Shown: positions 43,603-53,021, counted from the first letter of the stretch. The stretch: DNA of 64,000 bases from PALSA-505 sp963702235 (GCA_963702235.1 CAVPBZ010000013.1:124001-188000), one strand, 5' to 3'. The notes: generated by a model from the letters alone, not told the origin. Made by a program: numbers and translations.

Positions 43603-44242
43603 TAAGTGATTTAGGCGGCCCGGCGTAGGCCGGCCGCAGCACCCGCTCCGGCGCCATCGAGCCGAGTAGCCGCTCGAGCGCGACCTCGACGTCCTCACGC
43701 CAGGACAGTGCCGTCTTGAGATCCAGGCGGAGCCTGGGATAGCGGTGATGCGGGCGGACGGTCTTGAAGCCGACCGCCAGCAGGTAGTCGGCAGGAAGCA
43801 CGCAGGCGGGGCGTTCCCATCGCAGGTCACCGAAGGCCTCGATGGCACGGACGCCCCGCCTGGTCAGATCCTTGGCCACGCCTTGGATGAGCATCCGGCC
43901 CAGCCCGCCGCCGGCGAATTCGGTCAGGACGTGCGCGGTCATCAGCAGCACGGCGTCCGCGCTGACCGGGCTGGTGGGGAAGGCCAGCGATCGCGGCACG
44001 TACAGCGGCGGGGCGTAGAGCACGTACCCGGCCGCGATCCCGTCCACGTAAATGATCTTGCCGCAGCTGCCCCACTCGAGCAGCGTGGAGGAGATCCAGG
44101 CCTCTTTCTCCAGGCCGGCGTCACCGGACTCCTCGGCCCTGGTCCTGGCGACCGGCTCAAGTTCCCAGAAGACGCACCGCCTGCAGGCAGGCGGGAAGTC
44201 GTCCAGGTTATCGAGGGTGATATTGGCAAGACGACGCGGCAC
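43595..44242 (-). CDS. GNAT family N-acetyltransferase
   Basis: It starts at GTG 44242 (VPRRLANITLDNLDDFPPAC); 215 residues. The N-terminal CRRCVFWELEP contains a CxxC pair typical of this actinobacterial family. The acetyl-CoA site is in EFAGGGLGRMLIQGVAKDL. The acceptor is unknown. The gene is convergent with trxA and divergent from the aminotransferase. Confidence 0.8.
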   Translation of the reverse strand: MPRRLANITLDNLDDFPPACRRCVFWELEPVARTRAEESGDAGLEKEAWISSTLLEWGSCGKIIYVDGIAAGYVLYAPPLYVPRSLAFPTSPVSADAVLLMTAHVLTEFAGGGLGRMLIQGVAKDLTRRGVRAIEAFGDLRWERPACVLPADYLLAVGFKTVRPHHRYPRLRLDLKTALSWREDVEVALERLLGSMAPERVLRPAYAGPPKSLTR

Positions 44243-44405
44243 CCTGGCACCCCTGTGATCTTCGCCCTGGCCATTCCTGGCGGCTGCGCAGGCCCGGGAC
44301 TGTGGCGTCCGGCCGCGGCCGGGCGACGCTGTCCCGCGGTCTTGGGCACATCCCCCCCGGTCCGGCCCGTACCCTGACATGGTACCCAGTGAGCGGAGGC
44401 CCGCG

Positions 44406-45674
44406 GTGAGTAATGATCCCCGGCAGCGGTTGGACCCGTACGTCGACCAGTACGCTGCCCGCGCCAGGATGATGCTCGCCTCCGAGATCCGGGCCCTGTT
44501 CGCCGTCGCCGCCCGGCCGGAGATCGTCTCGCTGGCCGGCGGCATGCCGTACATCACGGCGCTGCCGCTGGACGCCGTCGGCCAGCTGGCCGGCCAGCTG
44601 GTCGCCGACCGCGGGGCGGTTGCCCTGCAGTACGGATCCGGCCAGGGCGACCCCGGGCTGCGGGAGAGCATCTGCGAGGTCATGGCGCTGGAGGGAATCC
44701 GCGCGCACCCGGACGAGGTGGTCGTGACCGTGGGCTCGCAGCAGGCGCTCGACCTGATGACGCGGATCTTCATCGATCCCGGCGACGTGGTGCTCGCGGA
44801 GGCGCCCTCGTACGTGGGCGCGCTCGGCACCTTCGCCTCCTACCAGGCCAGCGTGGTGCACGTGCCGATGGACGACGAAGGAATCATCCCGGAAGCACTG
44901 GAGGAGACGATTACCCGGGTCGCGGCGGCCGGCCAGCGGATCAAGTTCCTCTACTCGGTGCCCACGTTCCACAATCCCGCGGCGGTGACGCTGCCGCCCA
45001 GCCGCCGGGCCCGCATCCTGGACATCTGCCGCCGCAGCAATCTGCTGCTGATCGAGGACAACCCCTACGGCCTGCTCGGCTTCGACGGCGAGCCGCAGCG
45101 GGCGCTGCGCGCCGATTCCGCCGACGGGGTGGTGTACCTGGGCACGTTCTCCAAGACCGTCGCCCCGGGACTTCGGGTCGGCTGGGCCCTCGCACCGCAC
45201 GCCATCAGGGACAAGCTGGTGCTCGCCGCCGAGTCCGCGATGCTCTGCCACTCCAGCCTGGCGCAGCTGATGGTGCGCGAGTACCTGGCCAGCCAGCCGT
45301 GGCAGGAGCAGATCAAGCTCTTCTGCGAGCTGTACGCCGAGCGCAGGGACGCGATGCTCGGCGCACTGGCGGCGAACATGCCGCCCGGCTGCCGGTGGAC
45401 CCGGCCCGGCGGCGGCTTCTACGTCTGGCTGCGGCTGCCCGACGGGCTCGATTCCAAGGCCATGCTGCCGCGGGCGATCTCCGCCCGGGTCGCCTACGTG
45501 CCGGGCACCGGCTTCTACGCCGACGGCTCGGGCAGCGAGTACCTGCGGCTGTCCTACTGCTACCCCGAACCCGCCAGGATCCGCGAGGGGGTCCGCCGCC
45601 TGGCGGGCGTCCTTGAGGCCGAGACGGAACTGCGCGAGACGTTCGGCGCCTGGCCGGCGGACAAGACGTCATGA
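44406..45674 (+). CDS. PLP-dependent aminotransferase (class I/II, LysN/MocR-like)
   Basis: It starts at GTG 44406 with GGAGG upstream; 422 residues. The fold-type I signature IVSLAGGMPYITALPLD, the substrate loop VPTFHNPAAVTLPPSRR, and the PLP lysine in TFSKTVAPGLRVGW are clear. It resembles 2-aminoadipate transaminase/valine-pyruvate-type enzymes. The substrate is unknown. It overlaps the Ddl-like gene by four bases (ATGA), indicating coupling of the two products. Confidence 0.85.
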   Translation: MSNDPRQRLDPYVDQYAARARMMLASEIRALFAVAARPEIVSLAGGMPYITALPLDAVGQLAGQLVADRGAVALQYGSGQGDPGLRESICEVMALEGIRAHPDEVVVTVGSQQALDLMTRIFIDPGDVVLAEAPSYVGALGTFASYQASVVHVPMDDEGIIPEALEETITRVAAAGQRIKFLYSVPTFHNPAAVTLPPSRRARILDICRRSNLLLIEDNPYGLLGFDGEPQRALRADSADGVVYLGTFSKTVAPGLRVGWALAPHAIRDKLVLAAESAMLCHSSLAQLMVREYLASQPWQEQIKLFCELYAERRDAMLGALAANMPPGCRWTRPGGGFYVWLRLPDGLDSKAMLPRAISARVAYVPGTGFYADGSGSEYLRLSYCYPEPARIREGVRRLAGVLEAETELRETFGAWPADKTS

Positions 45675-46654
45675 TCACCGATCCCGAGGTTGCCAGCCGC
45701 GCCGCCGAGCTCGGCCATGTCCTGGTGCTGGCCGGCGGGCTGTCGCCCGAGCGGGAGGTCTCGCTCCGCTCCGGCGACCGGGTCCGGGACGCGCTGCGGG
45801 AGGCAGGCGTGGACGCCGACGCCGCGGACGCCGACGCCGCGCTGATCCCGCTGCTTGCCGCCGACCCGCCGACCGCCGTGTTCCCGGCGATCCACGGGAA
45901 CTGCGGCGAGGACGGCGCGATCAGGGAGGTGCTCGGGCTGCTCGGCGTGCCCTACGTCGGGTCCACCGCCGACGCCTGCCGGCTCGCCTTCGACAAGCCG
46001 GTGGCCAAGGCGCTCGTGACGGCCGCCGGACTGGCCACGCCGGAGTCGGTCACGCTGCCCCGGGAGACGTTCCATGACCTGGGCGCGGCCGCAGTGCTCG
46101 ACCGGATCGTGGCCAGGCTCGGGCTGCCGCTATTCGTCAAGCCGGCCCGCGGCGGCTCCGCGCTCGGCGCCGGCCCTGTCCGCACCGCGGACGAGCTGCC
46201 CGCCGCCATGATCAGCTGCTTCGCCTACGGTGACACGGCCCTGGTCGAGCGGTTCGTGCAGGGCACCGAGGTCGCCGTAGGGATCATCGACCTCGGTGAC
46301 GGCCCGCAGGCGCTGCCGGCGGTGGAGATCGTCCCGGCTGGCGGCTGGTTCGACTACGCGGCCCGCTACACCGCAGGCCGGACCGAGTACTACGCGCCCG
46401 CTCGCCTGCCCGAGGCGTCCGCCCGCGCCGTCGCGGCGGCGGCCGTGACCGCGCACCGGGTGCTCGGGCTGCGTGACCTGTCCCGCAGCGACCTCATCGT
46501 GGATGCGGACGGGCGGGTGCTCTTCCTCGAGGCGAACGTGGCTCCCGGGATGACCGATACGAGCACGCTGCCGATGGCGCTGGAGGCGGCGGGCCGTGAC
46601 TTCGGTGCCCTCTGCCGTGAGCTGCTGGTCCTCGCGGCCCGCAGAGGGGCCTAA
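45671..46654 (+). CDS. D-alanine--D-alanine ligase-like ATP-grasp enzyme
   Basis: This 327-residue enzyme has the Ddl N-terminal motif VLAGGLSPEREVSLRSGDRV, then VFPAIHGNCGEDGAIREVLG, the ATP-grasp core LFVKPARGGSALGAG, and the metal-binding end VLFLEANVAPGMTDTSTLP. The usual Ddl Asn-Thr-Pro at the last motif is replaced by Asn-Val-Ala. It could make a D-Ala dipeptide or another dipeptide/amide. A housekeeping ddl elsewhere in the genome would argue for a specialised role. It is translationally coupled to the aminotransferase. Confidence 0.8.
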   Translation: MITDPEVASRAAELGHVLVLAGGLSPEREVSLRSGDRVRDALREAGVDADAADADAALIPLLAADPPTAVFPAIHGNCGEDGAIREVLGLLGVPYVGSTADACRLAFDKPVAKALVTAAGLATPESVTLPRETFHDLGAAAVLDRIVARLGLPLFVKPARGGSALGAGPVRTADELPAAMISCFAYGDTALVERFVQGTEVAVGIIDLGDGPQALPAVEIVPAGGWFDYAARYTAGRTEYYAPARLPEASARAVAAAAVTAHRVLGLRDLSRSDLIVDADGRVLFLEANVAPGMTDTSTLPMALEAAGRDFGALCRELLVLAARRGA

Positions 46655-46690
46655 CCGGGCGGGCCGGCTCGCTCTCATAGGCTGGGCCGC

Positions 46691-47722
46691 GTGACGCAGC
46701 GGAAGAGCTTTGGCAGCGACAACCATGCCGGCGCGCACCCGGCCGTGCTCCGGATGCTCGCGGAGGTCAACGCCGGTGATGAGCCGCCCTACGGCGCTGA
46801 CCCGTGGACCGGGCGAGCGGCGGCGGAGCTCGAGGCCAGGTCGGGTGCGGCCGGAGCGTTCTTCGTCTTCAACGGCACCGGTGCCAACATCCTCGGGCTC
46901 AGCCTGCTGGTCCGCCCCATCGACGCGGTGATCTGCGCGGAGACCGCGCACGTCAACGTGGACGAGTGCGGGGCGTGCGAGCGGGTGCTCGGCGTCAAGC
47001 TGCTGCCGGTGCCGACCAGCGACGGCAAGCTCACCCCGGATTTCATCGCCGAACGGCTCGGCGGCAGGGGCGACGAGCACCGGTCGCAGCCGCGGGTGGT
47101 GGTCATCTCGCAGGTCACCGAGCTCGGCACCTGTTACACGCTGGAAGAGCTGGGCAAGCTGGCCGACTTCTGCCGGGCCAGCGACCTGCTCGTCTACATG
47201 GACGGCGCGCGGCTGGCCAACGCCGCGGCCTACCTGGGCTGCGACTTGGCGGACCTGGCCGAGCACGCCGACGTGCTGAGCTTCGGCGGCACCAAGAACG
47301 GCGCTGTCGGCGCGGAGGCGGTGCTGGTGATGGACGAGGACCTCGCGGCCACGGTGCCGTTCCACCGCAAGCAACTGCTCCAGCTCGGCTCGAAGATGCG
47401 GTTCGTGGCCGCCCAGTTCGCCGGCTTGCTCGCCGATGACCTGTGGCTGCTGAACGCCAGCCACGCCAACACGATGGCGCGGCGGCTGGCCGACCGTATC
47501 AGCGGGCTGCCGGGCGTGCGGATCCGCCAGCCGGTCGAGTCCAACGCGGTGTTCGCCTCACTCGATCCAGTGCTCATCCCGTCGCTCCAGGGCGACTGGC
47601 AGTTCCACGTGTGGGACGAGCGGGAGCACGTGGTGCGGCTGATGGCGGCGTTCGACACGACCGAGGGTGACGTGGATGCGCTCGCTGAGGCGATCGCCGC
47701 GGCTGCCGCCAGCAGGCAGTAG
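46691..47722 (+). CDS. Low-specificity threonine aldolase
   Basis: This 343-residue PLP enzyme of the beta-eliminating-lyase family has the start SFGSDNHAGAHPAVLRML, FVFNGTGANILGLSLLV, the cofactor-contacting MDGARLANAAAYLG, and the PLP lysine in LSFGGTKNGAVG. It cleaves threonine or allo-threonine to glycine and acetaldehyde, or acts on a related beta-hydroxy amino acid. It starts at GTG 46691 shortly after the Ddl-like gene, so the three genes may form one operon. Confidence 0.88.
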   Translation: MTQRKSFGSDNHAGAHPAVLRMLAEVNAGDEPPYGADPWTGRAAAELEARSGAAGAFFVFNGTGANILGLSLLVRPIDAVICAETAHVNVDECGACERVLGVKLLPVPTSDGKLTPDFIAERLGGRGDEHRSQPRVVVISQVTELGTCYTLEELGKLADFCRASDLLVYMDGARLANAAAYLGCDLADLAEHADVLSFGGTKNGAVGAEAVLVMDEDLAATVPFHRKQLLQLGSKMRFVAAQFAGLLADDLWLLNASHANTMARRLADRISGLPGVRIRQPVESNAVFASLDPVLIPSLQGDWQFHVWDEREHVVRLMAAFDTTEGDVDALAEAIAAAAASRQ

Positions 47723-48252
47723 CCACGGGCTGGGCGCAGCGGCCCCCGTTCCACGTGAAACATCGCCTCTGGCGGCTGAGGTGTCGCCGGCCTGGCCGGA
47801 CATCAGCCCGGGCGGGCGGAAGCCCCGCCTTCTTGTCCGGCCGCTGGGGCGGGGAAGCCGAACCCCCGGGATCGGTGCGGACCTTGATGAACGCCCAGAC
47901 TCCGTGGCTGCTGACGGGGATCTGGTGGCGGTAGCCGTCGAACTCGATCATGACTGACCGGCGTCCGGGCGCACCGCCGTACGCGAAGCAGGCGTCACCG
48001 ACCCTGGCCGCCGGTCTGCACCGGTCCGAGTTCGTCGAGCGGTCCCGCACCGGAGGAGCCCGCCGCGGTCCACATCCCGTTCTCCCAGACCCACGTCTCG
48101 GCCTCGAGCTCCGCGCCGTCACCGTTCCCGTCCACGACCGCGAAACCGTAGCCGTCGTCGCTGGCTACGGCCAGGACGCACGCGTAGCGGGGGTGCCAGC
48201 GGCCGTGGCCGAGGACATCACGTTCGCTGAGCGCCGGGTGGTCGGGCGGCAT
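47574..48252 (-). CDS. Hypothetical actinobacterial protein, frame broken near 48000
   Basis: The first frame (ATG 48252) reads ALSERDVLGHGRWHPRYACV then DDGYGFAVVDGNGDGAELEA and ends too early after QTGGQGR. The next frame continues directly with VGDACFAYGGAPGRRSVMIE then FDGYRHQIPVSSHGVWAFIK. The continuity of sense argues for one protein broken by a missing G near 48000. It then runs through a low-complexity tail (VRTDPGGSASPPQR) with no clear natural stop before 47574, so the C-terminus is uncertain. The function is unknown. Confidence 0.55.
47748..47761. promoter_or_regulatory. parS-like site 1
   Basis: GTTCCACGTGAAAC differs at one position from the 14-bp parS core GTTTCACGTGAAAC that ParB binds. 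It lies just after the threonine aldolase gene. Confidence 0.75.
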
Positions 48253-48372
48253 CGCAGGCTCCGTGGGCGGGGTTCGCGGTCGGACGTGCGGGTGACCTCG
48301 GTGCACGGCGACTGCGGGCGTTCCGTCGGCCTGGACCCGGAGTCAGACGAGGTGGCGTCGCTACCGGCCACT

Positions 48373-48386
48373 GTTTCACGTGAATC
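48373..48386. promoter_or_regulatory. parS-like site 2
   Basis: GTTTCACGTGAATC has one mismatch to the parS core. It lies about 100 bp downstream of the parB stop. Confidence 0.8.
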
Positions 48387-48484
48387 ACCCCCCGGCGAGC
48401 GCGGAAGCGGCTGTCTCGCCACGCTGGCACCCAGCGGTACCCGGGCCAGCCCGCTCCGGGCGGGTCAGCCGGGTGGGCGCAAGG

Positions 48485-49486
48485 CTAGGCCGGCGATTCC
48501 GGCTGACCAGGGGCGATCACCTTCACGATCCGCTCCAGGTCATCCATCGTGGCGAACTCGACGACGATCTTTCCCTTGCGCCGGCCGAGCTCGACCTTGA
48601 CGTGCGTTTCGAAGACGTCGGAGAGCCGGTCGGCCACATCCCGCAGCTCCGGCAGGACAGGAGCCTTACCGCGAGGCTCCCGCGGTGCCCTGGCCGCCGA
48701 GCCGTCGCCGACCGCCACGATCTCCTCCACCGCGCGGACGGACAGCCCCTCGGCCACGATCCGCTGCGCGAGGCGCTCCTGCGCCTGCGGATCGTCCAGC
48801 CCGAGGAGCGCGCGGGCGTGACCTGCGCTCAGCACCCCCGCCGCGACACGCTTCTGCACCACCGCCGGAAGCTTGAGCAGCCGCAGCGTATTGGAGATGT
48901 GCGGTCGCGACCGGCCGATCCGGCTGGCCAGGTCCTCGTGCGTCGCTCCGAAGTCGTCCAGCAGCTGCTGGTAGGCCGCCGCCTCCTCCAGCGCGTTCAG
49001 TTGTTCCCGGTGCAGGTTCTCGATCAGCGCGTCCCGCAGCAGATCGTTGTCGGGCGCCTCGCGGACGATGGCGGGTATGCGGTCGAGTCCTGCCCGCTGG
49101 CAGGCGCGCCACCGCCGTTCGCCCATGATGAGCTCGTAGTGCCCGGGCATCACCTTGCGCACCACGACCGGCTGCAGCAGGCCCACTTCGCGCACCGAGG
49201 CGGCGAGCTCATCCAGCGCGTCCTCGTCGAACGTCTGCCTGGGCTGGCGGGGGTTCGGCGTGACCGCGCCGATCGCGACCTCATCGAAGTAGGCACCGGG
49301 CCCAGCATCAGCCGGGTGCCGGTCCTGGGCGCCGGCCTGAGCGGCGGGCCGGCCAGGCCAGGACCTCTGCGCCTGCTCATCGGCCAGCGCCATACCGGTG
49401 CCGGCCTGGTCGCCGCCCGGCGCACCGGCCGCAGCAGGGATCAGCGCCCCGAGTCCCTTGCCAAGTCCGCGCTTCTGCTGAGCCAC
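48485..49486 (-). CDS. parB: Chromosome-partitioning protein ParB
   Basis: It starts at GTG 49486 with GGGAG upstream; 333 residues. The CTP-binding N-terminal domain has FDEDALDELAASVREVGLLQ, IMGERRWRACQRAG and ENLHREQLNALEEA. The HTH is LASRIGRSRPHISNTLRLL, and a C-terminal dimerisation domain follows. ParB loads on parS and slides as a CTP-dependent clamp. Three parS-like sites are nearby. parA is 334 bp upstream on the same strand. Confidence 0.97.
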   Translation of the reverse strand: MAQQKRGLGKGLGALIPAAAGAPGGDQAGTGMALADEQAQRSWPGRPAAQAGAQDRHPADAGPGAYFDEVAIGAVTPNPRQPRQTFDEDALDELAASVREVGLLQPVVVRKVMPGHYELIMGERRWRACQRAGLDRIPAIVREAPDNDLLRDALIENLHREQLNALEEAAAYQQLLDDFGATHEDLASRIGRSRPHISNTLRLLKLPAVVQKRVAAGVLSAGHARALLGLDDPQAQERLAQRIVAEGLSVRAVEEIVAVGDGSAARAPREPRGKAPVLPELRDVADRLSDVFETHVKVELGRRKGKIVVEFATMDDLERIVKVIAPGQPESPA

Positions 49487-49820
49487 TGCGTCTCCCTGCG
49501 CCTCGCCACGTGTCCGGTGAAAACATACTGCCAGGACCGGCGCCCCCGTGAGCCACCGAAGGCCGGCGAGGCGGTCTTCGGTGTCCGGTCAGCAGCCGGG
49601 AAGCGAAGCCAGCCGGGATCGCGGGCCGCTTACCCCGGACCGGGTCTCAGCGCCCGGTCTCGACGTCATTCTCGTCCCGCGGACGCTAACCGCGGGTGCG
49701 CGCAGCCGTCGTGACGCCAGCGTGGCGGCGTACGTGGAGGGCCTGGCGTCCGGCAGCCGACAGGCGGGGCATCGAGGAACGCCGTTACGCCCCCGTCGAG
49801 CCGGTCGGGCTGACGCCCGG
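49487..49820. other. parA-parB intergenic region
   Basis: This 334-bp gap holds no gene that I can support. At its parA edge, 9-bp arms ACGCCCGGT (49813-49821) and ACCGGGCGT (49836-49844) form a hairpin at the end of parA, possibly a terminator. The parB ribosome site is at its other end. Confidence 0.5.
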
Positions 49821-51287
49821 TCAGCCCGCCGCGGGACCGGGCGTTACGCTCTGCTGGGCTATCTCCCTGGCTGCTTCCAGATACGCGACCGCGCCAGTGG
49901 ATCCGGGGTCGTACGTCATGACGGACTGGCCGTAGCTCGGTGCCTCCGAGACGCGCACGCTCCGCGGGATCACCGAGTCCAGCACGACCCCGCTGAAGTG
50001 CGACCGGACGTCGTCTGCGACCTGAGCGGCCAGCCGCGTCCGGGCGTCATACATGGTCAGCAGGATGGTGGAGACCATCAGGCTGGAATTGAGGTGCCCT
50101 TTCACCAGGTCGACGGTGCGCAGCAACTGCTCGAGCCCCTCGAGGGCGTAGTACTCGCACTGGATGGGGATGAGCACCTCGAAGGCCGCCACCAGGGAGT
50201 TCACGGTCAGCAGCCCGAGTGACGGCGGGCAGTCAATGATGATGTAGTCCAGGCTGGCGACGTCGTAGGCGGCGATGGCCCGCGCCAGCCGTGACTCGCG
50301 CGCCACCAGCGGGACGAGTTCGATCTCGGCCCCGGCCAGGTCGATGGTCGCGGGCGCGCACCGCAGCCGCGGGATGCCCTCAACCGGCCGGACGACCTCG
50401 GCCAGCGGCTGATCGTCGATGAGCACGTCGTACACCGACGGGGTGCCGACCCGGTGCTCCACGTCGAGCGCGGTGGAGGCGTTACCTTGCGGATCCAGGT
50501 CGATCACCAGCACCTGGGACCCGTGCATGGCCAGGCCAGCCGCGATATTGACTGCCGTCGTGGTCTTCCCGACGCCGCCCTTCTGGTTGGCGACCGTCAT
50601 GATGCGGCATGCCCGCGGCCGCGGCCAGGGCCGCCGGCCGCCGCTTCTGGCCTCCATCGCCGCCTCGGCGGCACGGGCAATGGGTGTGTCCGCGGTCAGC
50701 CGGCTGGTGTCCGGCAGGATCACCGGGGGGCTAGCGGGTGCCGGGTAGGCCGGCATGCCGCCCGGGAGTCCTGCGGGCTCGCCCCCGGTCGCGCCATAGC
50801 CGGCCACACGTCCCCCTTCACTCGGTCCCGGCCACGACTGCGCCGCCTGGAGTGCCCGCTGGTGACTTCCTGCCGCCGGCCTCGGGCGCTGCTGACGGGA
50901 AGCGCGCGAGCCATCATCCGGCCGTGATTCACGTGAAACAGCCGCCGCCAGCGCCGCCCTCACACGCCCTGACGAGCCCGGCTGGAATCCAGGGCCCGGG
51001 TGGGCGTCATTCTCCTCCGCGCCGTCCGGACCCGACGCGGCGATAGCCGCGGCCGGGCTGCCCGCGCCCGCATCCCCGTACGCACTAGTGGCCGTCACGC
51101 CGTGCCGGCCGGCGCCGTTCAGCGGCCAGCCGAGGCTGCCCGTGCGGCGCATCGCAACCGGGACACCGCCAGCCTCACCAAACGCACTGTCATCAGCGCG
51201 CCCGGTCGCGAAGCCCCCGGCAGGGATCTGGACAGGCACCCGAAGACCAGCGTCCCCGGGCCATCCCAGGCCCCGCAGCGAAGCCAT
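49821..51287 (-). CDS. parA: Chromosome-partitioning ATPase ParA with long N-terminal extension
   Basis: It starts at ATG 51287 (MASLRGLGWPGDAG) with AGGGAG six bases upstream; 488 residues. The deviant Walker A is MTVANQKGGVGKTTTAVNIA, followed by VLVIDLDPQGNASTALDV and YIIIDCPPSLGLLTVNSL. About 235 residues before the ATPase domain are low-complexity but end in TPIARAAEAAMEA, which resembles the conserved extension of Streptomyces ParA. The extension encodes VSRES across a parS site. An earlier TTG start (51338) is less likely. Confidence 0.9.
   Translation of the reverse strand: MASLRGLGWPGDAGLRVPVQIPAGGFATGRADDSAFGEAGGVPVAMRRTGSLGWPLNGAGRHGVTATSAYGDAGAGSPAAAIAASGPDGAEENDAHPGPGFQPGSSGRVRAALAAAVSRESRPDDGSRASRQQRPRPAAGSHQRALQAAQSWPGPSEGGRVAGYGATGGEPAGLPGGMPAYPAPASPPVILPDTSRLTADTPIARAAEAAMEARSGGRRPWPRPRACRIMTVANQKGGVGKTTTAVNIAAGLAMHGSQVLVIDLDPQGNASTALDVEHRVGTPSVYDVLIDDQPLAEVVRPVEGIPRLRCAPATIDLAGAEIELVPLVARESRLARAIAAYDVASLDYIIIDCPPSLGLLTVNSLVAAFEVLIPIQCEYYALEGLEQLLRTVDLVKGHLNSSLMVSTILLTMYDARTRLAAQVADDVRSHFSGVVLDSVIPRSVRVSEAPSYGQSVMTYDPGSTGAVAYLEAAREIAQQSVTPGPAAG
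50926..50939. promoter_or_regulatory. parS-like site 3, inside the parA coding region
   Basis: GATTCACGTGAAAC has one mismatch to the parS core. On the coding strand it reads VSRES in ParA's N-terminal extension; Streptomyces ParA has VSRET there for the same reason. Confidence 0.8.
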
Positions 51288-51458
51288 ATCGAGCTCCCTT
51301 CCCAGCCTGCGATGAGCGGCCACTGGTGACGCTACCAAGGTGCGTGCCCGTGTGTGGGCCCGAAGGCCCGCGCCGGCGGTCCGCCGTCATCCCCCGCAGC
51401 GCCGGCCAGCGCCCGCCGCAGCGCAGGCCGGCGGCGGCGGCGGACAGGCGCGGGCAGG

Positions 51459-52130
51459 TCAGGCGGGCGGCCAGGTGAGCCTGACCACCGTGGTGGCCGG
51501 GCGGATCGTGCCGACACCAGCCTGCAGCACCGCAATCTCGCCGACGCCCAGCTCACGCAGCACCGGCGCCGCCGCATCCGCCTCCGCGGCCGCCCGCTCG
51601 CCCTTCAGGGCCAGGACCATCCCGCCGGGACGAACCAGCGGCATCGCCAGGCTGGCCAGCCGGTCCAGCGGAGCCACCGCGCGGGCGGTGACCACATCGG
51701 CCGCGAACCGCCCGCGAATCTCCTCGGCACGTCCCCGCAGGACCGTCACGTTGCGCAGTCCGAGATCGGCCAGGCATTCGTCCAGGAACGCCACTCGCCT
51801 GGCCATCGGCTCCAGCAGCGTGACCTGCACGTCCGGCAGCAGCATGGCCAGCACGATGCCCGGCAGGCCGGCCCCGGACCCGATGTCCAGCAGGGTGCAC
51901 GGGCGCGGGATGAGGTCCGCCACGACCGCGCAGTTCAGCAGGTGCCGGTCCCATAGCCGACCGGCCTCCCGCGGACCGATCAGGCCGCGGCCGATGCCGC
52001 CGGCCGCCAGCAGTTCCGCATACCGCTCGGCGAGCGGAAGCACGGCACCGAACACGTGCCGGGCGGCCGGCGGCGGCATGCTGCCCGAGCCGGTTCCCGT
52101 TGCCGGGTGTGCCGTAGCGACCAGCCTCAT
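51459..52130 (-). CDS. rsmG: 16S rRNA m7G527 methyltransferase RsmG
   Basis: This 223-residue enzyme has a GLIGPREAGRLWDRHLLNCA start segment, the SAM-binding CTLLDIGSGAGLPGIVLAML, and VVTARAVAPLDRLASLAMPL. It methylates G527 of 16S rRNA in the 530 loop. Its ATG overlaps the jag stop by four bases. Confidence 0.95.
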   Translation of the reverse strand: MRLVATAHPATGTGSGSMPPPAARHVFGAVLPLAERYAELLAAGGIGRGLIGPREAGRLWDRHLLNCAVVADLIPRPCTLLDIGSGAGLPGIVLAMLLPDVQVTLLEPMARRVAFLDECLADLGLRNVTVLRGRAEEIRGRFAADVVTARAVAPLDRLASLAMPLVRPGGMVLALKGERAAAEADAAAPVLRELGVGEIAVLQAGVGTIRPATTVVRLTWPPA

Positions 52131-52906
52131 CCGGCCGGGTAGACGACCACGCGCCGGTCCGGGTCCTCGCCCTCCGACTCGCTGCGCAGCCCCGCGGCCG
52201 CGATCGCGTCGTGCACGATCTTCCGCTCGAACGCCGTCATCGGCGTGAGCCGCTTCGGCACGCCGGTCTGCTGGACCTCATCGGCCGCGTCCCGGCCGAC
52301 CTCGGTCAGCTCCTCCCGGCGGTGGGCGCGGTAGCCGCCCACGTCCAGCATCATCCTGGTCCGCTCGCCGGTCTGCCGCTGCACGGCCAGCCGGGTCAGC
52401 TCCTGCAACGCCTCGAGCACAACCCCCTTGGACCCGACCAGCTCGTCTAGCTCGCCGCCGACCACCGAGACCAGGGCCCGGTCGCCCTCGACGTCCATGT
52501 CGATGTCGCCGTCGAGGTCGGCGATGTCGAGCAGTCCTTCCACGTAGTCGGCGGCTATCTCGCCTTCCTGCTCGAGATCCGCGACGGTCAGCCCCTCGCC
52601 GCGGTCACCATCCGGCCAGGCCCGGGCCGCCGCCTCGTCCGGCTCCGCGTCGTCCTCCGCCTCCCCGGTATCCGCCGCTTCCGCGGCATCCTCGAGGTCC
52701 GCGGCATCTTCCGCTTCCGCGGCATCCTCGAGGTCCGCGGCGTCGTCGAGGTCCGCCGGGAGCTCGGCCGGCTTCGCGTCGGTCCCGCCGGCCGCTTCGA
52801 CCGTCAGGGCATGATCGCCTGCAGGGTTTGCACCGAAAGCGTCTTCCAGTTCGCGGGACGGCCCGTCGTCCCGCGTTCCCGCCGCAACGCTCTCCCCATG
52901 ACTCAT
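52127..52906 (-). CDS. jag: Jag/KhpB (EloR) RNA-binding protein with acidic linker
   Basis: It starts at ATG 52906 with GGAG upstream; 259 residues. The first half is an acidic low-complexity region with repeated AADLEDAAEA units (about 45-95). Next comes a Jag-type segment (ADYVEGLLDIADLDGDIDMD), a KH domain (ALVSVVGGELDELVGSKGVV), and an R3H domain (VPKRLTPMTAFERKIVHDAI). It binds RNA and in other bacteria links to cell elongation control. It lies in the order rsmG-jag-yidC. Confidence 0.92.
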   Translation of the reverse strand: MSHGESVAAGTRDDGPSRELEDAFGANPAGDHALTVEAAGGTDAKPAELPADLDDAADLEDAAEAEDAADLEDAAEAADTGEAEDDAEPDEAAARAWPDGDRGEGLTVADLEQEGEIAADYVEGLLDIADLDGDIDMDVEGDRALVSVVGGELDELVGSKGVVLEALQELTRLAVQRQTGERTRMMLDVGGYRAHRREELTEVGRDAADEVQQTGVPKRLTPMTAFERKIVHDAIAAAGLRSESEGEDPDRRVVVYPAG

Positions 52907-53021
52907 GACAAGATCTCCGTTCCCGTCTGCCACTTTCGCGAACGTCACCCGCAGCGGCCGGCCGCGTGCTGGCCAGCCAGTCCCGCACGCGACGGCCAGC
53001 CGCCGCGCCTGGGTGAACCGT

